From NCBI GenBank assembly GCA_016946835.1, contig JACVTC010000097.1:1-40000 (forward strand): a DNA stretch of 40,000 nucleotides, in the 5' to 3' direction. This stretch comes from Neocallimastix lanati (nom. inval.) (lineage: Eukaryota > Neocallimastigomycota > Neocallimastigomycetes > Neocallimastigales > Neocallimastigaceae). Position 1 is the stretch's first letter, and every line of letters begins with the position of its first letter. The translations under genes were made by a program, and so were the position numbers. Under the pieces are notes generated by a model. It saw nothing but the letters and a program-made list of their open reading frames with translations. It had not been told where the DNA came from and ran no database searches. Positions 31,205 through 40,000 of the stretch are shown one piece after another.

Positions 31205-31892
31205 TTATAAAATTTTTTTTTTTTTTTTTTTTGGTTTTATTAATAATAATAATAAAATTAAAAATAATAATGAAAGCTAAAACAGTTATAATATAAAAGC
31301 TGATAATATAAAGATAAGGAAGTGAGAAATTACTAATGTAATTACATTAGTAATAAAGTAATAATAATGAAGATTATAAAGTCAAATACTATGATTTATA
31401 TAGAGTAGTAAATTATATTAAAGAAATAACTAAAAAGATTAGAATTAGAGAATGTCTTTTCTTCCGAATTTAATAAATTCTTTAAATAAATTTTTATAAA
31501 TTTTGATTACATTGAAAAGTGAAATATGAATTTTCTACTTAAAAATGGGTATATTGAAAAGAAAATACCAAAATTAATAAATTATGTTGACAAAAGATTA
31601 TATAAACAAATGTAGAGAAATTATTTGGACATTATTAATTAAAAATAGTTATTAAATATATATGTTATTACCAATAATAATTACTGTTTTCAGGGGTAAG
31701 AAAGTTAAAAATAAGACTAATGATGTTGTAGAATTTATAATTAAAATTATTTTATAAAAAAAAAGTTTTATATTTATTTAATTATTATTTTTTATAATTA
31801 TTATTCTTAAAAATAATATTTTTGGGTATTTTTAATTATTTTTTATTGAATCAAAAATGAAAAAAAGTTAACTTATCTTTAAATGACCATAA
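31205..31892. other. Spacer with a 26-bp perfect palindrome
   Basis: 31329-31354 is an uninterrupted 26-bp palindrome with half-site ATTACTAATGTAA. Short plus-strand coding-like pieces follow (NEDYKVKYYDLYRVVNYIKE near 31368; MNFLLKNGYIEKKIPKLINY near 31530) and may be earlier parts of the AAA/nuclease relic that starts at 31893, but I cannot align them with confidence. Confidence 0.45.
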
Positions 31893-32490
31893 TTAAAAAT
31901 TAAGACTGAAGATATTAGAAAATTTATTGAAAATAAATTTTTTGTATGGAAGAAAAATTTATGTAAAGATGAAAAAATAAAAAATGCTAATGATTCATTG
32001 ACAAGTAATTTTGATGAAGAAAGGATTATAGAATTCCTAAAAGATGCAATAATAAACAATTTCGGTTACGATTACGATTATGAGTATGAATTTTTAGATA
32101 AATATTACAGTATAATTTATTCATTGTTAAGTTTAAGTGATGAATATGAAATTATTTCTAAAAAGAATTTTAATGAAAATGATAATATTCGTGAATTATT
32201 AATAATTCCAAAGGATAATCTTGAAACTAATATATTAAATAATAATAAATCTGATATTATTTATATTATGGTTAAAAATTTGCAAAAAAAAAAAAAAAAA
32301 AAAGAAAGTTGAAGAAGGAATGTATTGAAACTTTAGATTGCAACAAAATTTTTTAGTATTTGATGGTATTGAATTAAAAAAGAAATATGATAAAATCATT
32401 AAATTTGGAATAGCCTTTAATGAAGAAAATTGTGATGTAATTTACGAAATAAATTATGGAAATTGTTTTTTAAAAAAAAAAAAAGAAATT
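31893..32490 (+). pseudogene. C-terminal PD-(D/E)XK nuclease part of an AAA-ATPase-like protein (relic 1)
   Basis: 31893-32312 reads EDIRKFIENKFFVWKKNLCK, then FDEERIIEFLKDAIINNFGY and YYSIIYSLLSLSDEYEIISK, the order seen in the C-terminal PD-(D/E)XK region (PDDEXK_9) of AAA-ATPase_like proteins. An A-run of about 20 (near 32284-32303) breaks the frame. The next frame continues FDGIELKKKYDKIIKFGIAF, the expected end of that domain. In the family the nuclease core reads RYDIIIIPK and later IIEFK; here these are NIRELLIIPK and IIYIMVK, so the Asp and Glu are lost. It is not a working nuclease. Confidence 0.6.
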
Positions 32491-33583
32491 CAAAAAGAAA
32501 TATATACAGGAGAGAATTACCGAGATGCTATTGATAGTAATTGTTACTTAATTGATAAAACAAAAATGATATCAAAATATTTCTAATAGCAAAGAAAAAA
32601 GTGACGATACAGAAGATGGAAATAAAGACAGACTTCAAAAAAAAATATGGTGGCTATTCTTATTTTTCTGATAAAGGTATTATTAAAAATATATATAATC
32701 CATATTCTATAATGAAATTCGTTCAGAAAAATAAAAATAAAGTCGATAATTTTGAATTATCTAATTATTGGGTTTATTCAGAGAAAAATAAAGAATTAAA
32801 AAAGCTTCTTAAAAATAGTAACTTTAATTTTGATGTGAAATTTATAAATTTGTTATGTGGTAAAATAGTTGACTTATCATTTGATACATATTCACAAATT
32901 GAATATAATTATTTAAGAAAAGATATTTCATATAAAGACATCTGGAAAGTTTTATTTTTTTCTGGTTATTTAACAGTAGCAGATGAAAAAGAATATAAAG
33001 AAAACATCAAAAATATGAATGATAAAATGATAAAAATTACATCAAATGAACCTAAATTAATAGAAATGGATTAAATTGAAATTCAATCCAATAAAAATAA
33101 TTTATTTGAAAAAAAGGAATCGAAAGATAATATATTTTAAAATTCCAAATCAAGAAGTTTTAGAATACTTATATTATTTAATAGATGAACTAAATAACAA
33201 AAAAAAATATATATAAATCTAAGAAAAAGACTCCTATTCAGTAAATGATATTCTAAATTTCATTAATAAGTATTAATGAAATTTATAAAAAAAGAAATAA
33301 TAAAAAAAAATTAAAAGTAATTAATGAAAATTTAAGTAAATATCTATCAGTATTTAGTTCACGTCATTTACCTATTAGTAATAAAAGGAAATCAAAGAAA
33401 TCAAAGAAAACAACGAAATCGACAGAATCAACAAAATCGACGGAAAGTTCAACTCCTGAACATTTTTATCAACTATTTTTAATGCAATTGTTTTTTAATC
33501 TTAATGTTAAAGATTTAGTAGCAGAACGGTATAATTGATTTAGGTTTTCCTAGTAGAAAAGAAAAAATTAATATTTTAATTTA
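32491..33583 (+). pseudogene. AAA-ATPase-like / PD-(D/E)XK protein gene, internally deleted (relic 2)
   Basis: Begins where relic 1 ends. TGENYRDAIDSNCYLIDKTK matches the N-terminal FxxIxxxNYYYVDKT motif of AAA-ATPase_like proteins. After a stop at 32584 the next frame (32601-33074) starts at the family's later motif YGGYSYFSDKGIIKNIYNPY, followed by SNYWVYSEKNKELKKLL and YKDIWKVLFFSGYLTVADEK. The ATPase core in between, including any Walker A and B, is absent: a deletion of a few hundred residues. C-terminal nuclease-region pieces follow: IPNQEVLEYLYYLIDELNNK (from about 33142), EHFYQLFLMQLFFNLNVKDL then VAERYN before a stop, and IDLGFPSRKEKINILI in another frame to about 33583. Homologues are common in bacteria and anaerobic fungi. 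Confidence 0.65.
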
Positions 33584-34498
33584 ATTATAATTCTTATTTG
33601 TACGAATTAAACTAATGCACCTGGATTATAATTTATTACTAACAATTTTTTAAAGGAATGAATGAATTTTTATAATTATTTATGATTATAATCAGAATTT
33701 AAATTTTTTTATAAATTTGTATTTCTTGAATTTTTATTTTCTAATTTTTAATATATATATATATATATATGGATTATACATTCCAACCACAACAAATAAA
33801 TTATAATTTAATTTAAAATATACATAATATAATATAAAATTATTTAAATTTTCTTTTTTTTTTTATATTTTATTTTATTTTTTTTTTTTTTTATATTCTA
33901 TTTTATGTTTTTTTTTTTTTTTTTTTTTTTTTTTTCTAAATTTTAATTTTAATAAAAAAATAATATTTAATTAATACTTTAATAGATGTAATGAAGATAT
34001 TCAAATCATTATTATATAAATAAATATTGGCACTTTTATGGACTTTTTGTATGAAATTTTAAAAAAAATAAACCATAAAGTAATTAAAAAAAATGTAGAA
34101 TTAAGAATTATTAATTGAACTTTATTTTATTAATATGGAATTCATTAAAAGTAATTACCATTTACAACATTTATGAAAAATAATGAATTTATATATATAA
34201 ATTATAGCTTGTGTCAAATATAAAGAAGATTAAAAATAAGGAATTTAAAATTAATGAAATTTAATAAAATATAAAGGTAATTAAACTTTATAATTTAAAT
34301 TATAAAATGATATATGTAAAAAAAAAAATAAAATGAAAACTTAAATTTGAGAGGGAATTTTTTTTTTGTTTTGTTAAAAAATTAGGTTTGTTAATTTGGT
34401 CATTTTATCTCCATTAATATATTTAATTAGAACATCGGCAGCAAACATGTATTTTATTAACATCGGTGACAAAAATTTTTAAACAAGAATATTAGCTA

Positions 34499-34540
<42 letters not shown>
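33584..34540. other. Gene-free spacer
   Basis: AT-rich with (AT)n at 33751-33770, T-runs at 33885-33935 and an A-run of about 40 ending at 34540. 34380-34500 has slightly higher complexity (minus frame SPMLIKYMFAADVLIKYING, unassigned). No gene. Confidence 0.45.
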
Positions 34541-34544
<4 letters not shown>

Positions 34545-35095
34545 TTTATATGACCTTTAAACAGTCAAACGGACGGGCAATGATATTAATCATTTTATTT
34601 TCCTAAGTTTCATAAAATTAATGGTTTCAATAAGCTTTCATTTAAACCATATATTTTTCAAAAAAAAAAATAAGTGGAGAATTTGTTTCATGTATGACAG
34701 ATATGTATATGTAGACAATTTACAAATCAAAGGTATTAAATCAAAAATATATAAAGTCGTATTATGAAATAAAGAAAAAAAATTTTTAATAAAATATCAA
34801 AATGAAAAGAGGGAGGATTCTCTACTAAGGAATTAAAATTGAACTAAATAATCAAAAAACTATACTAACACCATAAGTATTGTTAATATATTTAGAACGT
34901 TGTAAAAATAGTAAAGAATAATCCTTAAGAATCATCAAAAAAATTAAGAAGCAAAGGTAATATGTTGATAACAAAAACACTAAAAGAGCAAGTATATTTT
35001 CTTATTATAGAGAATTAATAGATAATACTATTCTGATTTACAATTTTAGTAAAAGATCAATCTATATTAGATAAAATGTCATACATCAGAAAAAT
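34541..35095 (+). pseudogene. Ty1/copia-type reverse transcriptase remnant
   Basis: Directly after a long A-run the sequence reads ALY, a damaged codon, then LKQS-NGRA, matching the ALYGLKQSGRAW motif of copia-type reverse transcriptases (RVT_2). About 165 bp on, MYVDNLQIKGI (34708-34719 for YVDN) occupies the place of the catalytic YVDDLLI; the second Asp is now Asn. Then GIKIELNNQKTILTP and LLIYLERCKNSKE match the usual LGI-I---I--I-LSQ-KYI--ILERF segment. YRELIDNTILIYNF (from 35006) matches YRxLIGSLLYL before the TRPDI motif. Stops and frameshifts are frequent. No LTRs, integrase or gag were found nearby. Confidence 0.65.
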
Positions 35096-35145
35096 AAAAA
35101 ATTGTCTATTTTAATAATAAATTTCTTATAATCATTGATATATAT

Positions 35146-35181
<36 letters not shown>

Positions 35182-35274
35182 TTTTGTTTCTTTGATGATG
35201 TAGTCTACTATAAATGAAGTTAGCAGAGATAATGTCAATAGCTGGTTTTTTTTTTTTTTTAAATAATTTATTTA
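35096..35274. other. Spacer between copia relic and ankyrin relic
   Basis: Contains a T-run of about 30 (35151-35180). The short stretch at 35185-35245 has mixed composition; it may be the tail of the copia relic but shows no motif. Confidence 0.35.
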
Positions 35275-35830
35275 TTATGTAGTATTTTGAAGTATGTCTA
35301 AAGGTGTTCTATTAAAACGATCTTTTTTATTTATATCTGCTCCATGTTCAACTAAATATTTGAATATAATTTCATTACCTTTTTGACATACATAAAAAAA
35401 ACAGGCTACCAAAATTATTAAAAGTAAAATCTTGTTTTGAAATTTCATATTTTGAAATTTGTTAAGTTAAATCGGATGTAGATATTGCAATTTTATTTTT
35501 ATAATTACAAAAGTAAAACATCCAGGATAAATTCATTATCAAAAAGCTTTAAATTGAAAAAAATTATTTTAAAAATTTCAATATTTTTGTTCTTTTATTA
35601 ATCTTTTTATTAATAACAATGATGATATTTCAATCTTTCAAAAGAAAGTGAATACTTATCATACATTTCATATAAAATATCATTTTTATTTTCATAAAAT
35701 ATATTACCATTATTATATTAATTATTAATTAATATTTTTAATTCATCAATATTTTTTATATCAATTACATTAACAAAGGAATCAAAATGAAAATTATCGT
35801 AATAGTTGAGATTATCATAAATTATTTTTC
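35275..35830 (-). pseudogene. Diverged ankyrin-repeat gene relic, minus strand
   Basis: Reading leftward on the minus strand, KNKNIEIFKIIFFNLKLFDN then EFILDVLLL (about 35510-35600) matches the family N-terminal motif NEIQLLNIIF-N-KFYDNDFI of the plus-strand copies. After several frame breaks, KGNEIIFKYLVEHGADINKK and DRFNRTPLDILQNTT end at TAA 35275-35277. It is one ankyrin repeat plus a short C-terminal cap and has no KVIDIIN tail, so it is a distant relative and not a duplicate of copies 1-4. Confidence 0.65.
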
Positions 35831-36766
35831 AAATAGTTATTATTTTTAATATTTTTATTTATTTATTTTTTATTTTTTATTTATTTTTATTTTATTTATA
35901 ATCATTTTTTTTTTTTTTTTTTTTTATTTAATAATGAATTAATAAAAAAAAAATAAATAAATAATTTTTTTTTTTAAATTAAATATTTTTCCAAAAATTA
36001 TTTAAAGTAAAGAATATTCTTTTTTTTTATAATTAATATGTCCATATTAGGGTTAGTTAACATATTTTATATTATCTGTCTTTCGTAGTCTGTTTAATAT
36101 ATAAATAACCCTATTACATAAAAAAAATAATAATAAATTCATTAAATAAGCTATATATTTATTATTGTTAAAATGTTATAAATAATACACAGTTTAAATA
36201 CTAATTCTAAATATAATTCTTTTATCATTATAGCAACCGAATATAAAATTACTACTCTAGGTTAATGAATTTATAGTTACGATTATATTATTAATTTTAA
36301 AATTTGTTAATATTTGATTATGAATTTAAATTCCGTTTATTTATACGATTAAAATAGTCGTATATAACATCATATCAATGTATAATGTTTAAATTGACAA
36401 TATTGAAAAGTTTATTTTAAAATAAATATGAATAATTTTACAATTAACTAAATTAATACTACACAAAGAATCTACTGTTGCTGCTATATAGATAATAATT
36501 AATCTATATAATTTATCTATTAAGTTGATTATTTATAAAATAATTAATGAATACTTTCTGAACCATAAGCTTTAATAAAATTTTACGTATTTCAAACTAA
36601 TATTTTATAATAAATCCAATGACATAATTATTATTTATCCTAAAATATATTAATGTATTAGGATAAATTAATTATTTTAGTCAATATAAGGTTAATATTC
36701 ATATAGTAGCTATTTTAAAGCATCCAATTAATTATTTTTGTTTTAACTAAGTTAAAATAAATCAAA

Positions 36767-36808
<42 letters not shown>

Positions 36809-37140
36809 ATTAATTAATACCTTATGAAAATTTTTTCATCTTTATTTGATTTATTTACTAATTTATAATTCATATATTTATTAATATTAAAAAAATTATT
36901 AATATTTATTATCTATTTTTAATTACATTTATTATTTTATTATTCTATACTGATAAAAAGTTTAATATATAAAGTGGAATAAAAAAATAAATAAATAAAT
37001 AAAAAGGTAAACAAATCAAAAAAAAAAAAAAAAAAAAAAAAATTATTACCACAATCTAAAAAATCAATAAATCAATTTAATAATATATAATAATATTCTA
37101 TAAATATATTGTAAATATATTATTAAACTTGTGAATTATT
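35831..37140. other. Gene-free region with scattered hairpins
   Basis: No gene. Notable: TAGGGTTA at 36048 and TAACCCTA at 36106, telomere-like octamers in inverted arrangement; TATACGA/TCGTATA hairpin at about 36338-36362; TTTATCCTAA/TTAGGATAAA hairpin at about 36635-36668; A-runs at 36771-36807 and 37019-37042. 36000-36700 is less repetitive than its flanks but has no long frame. Confidence 0.5.
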
Positions 37141-37560
37141 TAGAAAAATATCAATTTTAAAAAAAAGGTAAAAAAAAAATTGGTAACCAAAAACTACGGT
37201 AATAATTATAAAAATAAAATTAAAAAAAAATTATATTTAATTATTATACATTAATAATAAATAAATAAATAAATATAATTGTTAATATAAATCCATTAAA
37301 ATATCAATTTAGAAAAGATGGTAATAAATAATTGGTAACCAACCAAAAATTACCTTAATGATTATAAAAATAAAATTAAAAAAAAAAAAAAAATTATGTT
37401 TAATTATACATTAATAATAAATAAATAAATAAATATAATTGTTAATATAAATCTATTAAAACATCAATTTAGAAAAGATGGTAATAAATAATTGGTAACC
37501 AACCAAAAATTACCTTAATGATTATAAAAAATAAAATTTAAAAAAAATTATATTTAATTG
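37141..37560. repeat. Tandem repeat, three units of about 155 bp
   Basis: Units begin at ATATCAATTT 37148, ATATCAATTT 37301 and ACATCAATTT 37461. Each contains an AAAAGATGGTAATAAATAAT-like stretch, TTGGTAACCAA (arms TTGGT/ACCAA around one base), ATTACC, an A-run and (AAAT)n. Units 2 and 3 are closer to each other than to unit 1. Confidence 0.85.
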
Positions 37561-38277
37561 TATTTATTTAAATTTTTACATAATTTATATCAATATTTAT
37601 TATTAGTTTATTAAAAATTCTAAAGTAAATAAGTTTGTGCATTATTTATTTTGTACTTATTTTATTTATTTTGTACTTATTTTATTGAAAAGAACGAAAT
37701 AAATATATTATTAAATTGCTTTTTTTTAATTTACTACATCAGTAATAGACATGAAAATCGAAACATCATACAATTGATATTATTAATTTATTAATTTATT
37801 TTATTTATTTATTTATTATTATTTTATATTATTTTTAATTTAATATTAGTATATTCTTTAATAATTAATTATTATAAGTATTATTTTTTATTATTATTAA
37901 ATATTCATTTATATTTGAAAATTTGAAAATGCTGGTAATTTCATTTTCCAAAGTTATACCATTTATCGTAATTCATTTATAATATTTTGTAATAGTAAAA
38001 AATATAAAATATAAATAATAATATTTTTTTTTTTTTTAATTTAGTTTACTTATATAATTATTTTTAATATAATTATTAGATATTATAGAATGAATTAACA
38101 TTCATTATATTATTAATTAATTTTCAAATAAAAAATAGTTATAATATTTAAATTACGCCATAATGTTAATCATAAAAATATATATGTATATGTAATTTTA
38201 TACAACTTACAATATATATATATTAATTGTTAAATATCATTATGATATTATATTTTTTAAATTAATATTTTACTACT
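37561..38277. other. 3' flank of the LRR gene
   Basis: AT-rich, no gene. A 17-bp duplication of TTTATTTTGTACTTATT occurs near 37645-37680, and (TTTA)n near 37795-37815. The region just right of 38200 is the downstream side of the minus-strand LRR gene; no polyadenylation signal can be singled out in such AT-rich sequence. Confidence 0.45.
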
Positions 38278-39588
38278 TTAATTAATTTCTTCATATTCCG
38301 GAAGTGATTCATCATCCATAGGCATATTAAATTCATCATAAGACGGAGGGAGAATAAAATGGGTATTTATTGAATTATTTATGATATTTTGGTTTCCATT
38401 AATTGATGATTTACCACTAAAGGCATTACTATGACTATTATGATTTTCAGGATTATTATAAGTACTGGAATTAGAGTCATTTAAATTATTTTGATTCAAA
38501 TTATTAAGAATGTCATTATTATGACTATTGTTATTACTATCAGTATTGTGGTTATTAATATTGTTAATTTCCTTGTTAATATTAAACTCATCATCATTAT
38601 CTGGTATATATATAACATCATTTAATTTCAATTTTATACGTTTTTTAGATCTATTTTTCTTTATCAGCACAAGTAAAATAATAATACCAATAAGAATAAA
38701 GAAAATACCACTCATAATATATAGTGAATTTGATTTTGAATCTTGAATTAAATTTTCTTCTCTGGTACATATTTTTAATTCGTTTTTTACTTCAGCATCC
38801 GATAAAGATATACCATTTAAATGGATCATTTTACAAGTATTTGGTTCATAACACGATATATTTATATTATGGAAATAGCAATTTTCAATAGTCGAATTAC
38901 CGAAATTATTTATTTTTGCTATTAATTCTGGATTATTACCTAAATCACTTTAAACAAATATTATAAATATTTATTTTTAAACATAATAGATACCTATTAA
39001 TTAAAGTATTATTTATATTATTTATCGAAATTCAATCAAATATAAAAGAAATTTACAGTGTTTTCAACTTCCTTAAATTAAATAATTCATTAGGTAATTG
39101 AGATATTTTATTATTATTTAGATCTCTATAAATGTATCATATATATACAATGAAAAAAATAATAATATCATTAATTAAAATAAAACAGACTAATCCTAAA
39201 TTAATAAATTTATAATAATTATAACAAAAATAATAAGTATCTATTACAATGTTTCTAATTGTGCTAAATTTTGTATAGCTAATGGAATTTCCATAATGGA
39301 ATTTGAATTAAGACATCTATTATTTACATAATTAAAATTAATTAATTATTTTTATAAATATATTAATATTTTCATTGATTAATATTTTTTTTAATAAAAA
39401 CAATTTCAATAAAGAATATAATTTACAAATATTTCAAATTTTTAATATCAAATAATCCTTCAGGTATACTACTCAATAATGGATTATTGCGTATTTTTCT
39501 ATAAATTATTTAGACATTTTTATATATATAATAAATATATGAATATCATTTATTATATAAAAGTTTGTTAGTATTGCTAAACAAAGAT

Positions 39589-39684
<96 letters not shown>

Positions 39685-39912
39685 TTTTCTTTCTTTTTTT
39701 ACAAATATTCTAAATGAGATAACTTTTGAATACCAGGAGAAATTATTTTAATATGATTTGTATCAAGAATTCTATTATATAAGTATATTATTTAATTGTT
39801 AATATTATAAAATTGAATAAACTTTGTTATATAAAAATATTACAATTTTTTTAAAGTAGTTAATGAAAATATACTATTTGCTACTTCAACTAAACCTCCA
39901 TTATTAATATGT
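38278..39912 (-). CDS. LRR receptor-like membrane protein, 3' part (5' end beyond window)
   Basis: Six exons read right to left: 39844-39912, 39703-39771, 39427-39498, 39248-39316, 39057-39125, 38278-38947. Introns of 72-204 bp all begin GTAA and end in AG (mostly TATAG/ATAG, once AAAG). Each of the first five exons encodes one 23- or 24-residue leucine-rich repeat, such as DLNNNKISQLPNELFNLRKL. Every intron is phase 2 and splits the same Leu codon. The last exon finishes the LRR domain (DLGNNPELIAKI), adds a Cys-containing cap (C-YFHNINISC-YEPNTC, then KICTREEN), one transmembrane helix (IMSGIFFILIGIIILLVLI), the stop-transfer KKNRSKKR, and an Asn/His/Ser-rich tail ending in PPSYDEFN and LPEYEEIN. 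Expected topology: LRRs outside, tail in the cytosol. Ligand unknown. The ATG at 38829 is internal, not the start. No frame defect seen. Confidence 0.85.
39591..39682. repeat. (AAT)n microsatellite inside an LRR-gene intron
   Basis: About 30 uninterrupted AAT units within the intron at 39499-39702, roughly 20 bp from the donor site of the upstream exon (39703). The intron is about twice the length of its sisters because of it. Confidence 0.95.
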
Positions 39913-40000
39913 CTATTATTTTTATTATTAAAAATAATTGTTAATAAAAAAATTAAATTTATATATATATATATTTTTTTTTTATTTTTTATTTTTTTAA
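39913..40000 (-). other. Intron of the LRR gene running off the window
   Basis: The sequence right of the exon at 39844-39912 has the acceptor ATAG at its edge and is A/T low complexity to 40000. The previous exon must lie outside the window. Confidence 0.6.

Noticed and set aside
36047-36113. TAGGGTTA / TAACCCTA as another internal telomere
   Set aside because: Single octamers in opposite orientations without adjoining units; probably chance.
1-40000. Plasmodium or Dictyostelium as the source
   Set aside because: Telomere units are CCCTAA/CCCCTAA and not the Plasmodium type, no var/rif-like genes are present, and Dictyostelium ends do not carry this repeat. The chitin-binding exon and the ankyrin/LRR/Rpn gene set point to a fungus.

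Overview
The window is a true chromosome end of an extremely AT-rich eukaryote. It opens with about 420 bp of C-rich telomere (mixed CCCTAA and CCCCTAA units). It then carries short phase-consistent spliceosomal introns, a chitin-binding (hevein-like) exon, Asn-rich proteins, a family of ankyrin proteins, a Rpn-type PD-(D/E)XK nuclease and an AAA-ATPase/PD-(D/E)XK relic. That combination, with very low GC and enormous homopolymers, fits an anaerobic gut fungus (Neocallimastigomycota) best. This is an inference from protein style; no marker gene such as rRNA is present.

Layout. 1-8.4 kb is gene-free subtelomere: telomere, hairpin-rich unique sequence, an array of small palindromes, and a modular structure A-B-A'. 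The two A modules (about 1.25 kb, nearly identical, offset 5,021 bp) and the B module each end in the same edge, TTTAAAACC followed by internal telomere units in the same orientation as the chromosome end. From 8.97 to 24.3 kb lie four head-to-tail copies of one ankyrin-repeat gene (6 to 10 repeats each), in different states of decay, with copied upstream blocks (facing CCAAT boxes), copied downstream relics and expanded 34-bp minisatellites between them. A decayed tRNA-Lys(CUU) sits among them.

25.7-27.15 kb (minus strand) holds the one long undamaged single-exon gene, a Rpn/PDDEXK-type nuclease with a coiled-coil tail. From 27.7 to 35.8 kb is a graveyard: an unassigned gene remnant, a LINE-type endonuclease, a CBM18 exon, an AAA-ATPase/PD-(D/E)XK gene pair broken by deletions and A-run frameshifts, a Ty1/copia reverse transcriptase and a diverged minus-strand ankyrin copy. 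A 155-bp tandem repeat follows. The right edge (38.28-39.91 kb, minus) is the 3' part of a membrane LRR receptor-like gene in which each leucine-rich repeat is one exon of 69-72 bp. It ends in a transmembrane helix and an Asn-rich cytoplasmic tail with PPSY and LPEY motifs.

The genes do not form a pathway. They look like a subtelomeric nursery and graveyard where repeat proteins and selfish nucleases are duplicated, lengthened and inactivated. Much of the inactivation is by length changes in poly(A) tracts, so some breaks could be assembly errors.
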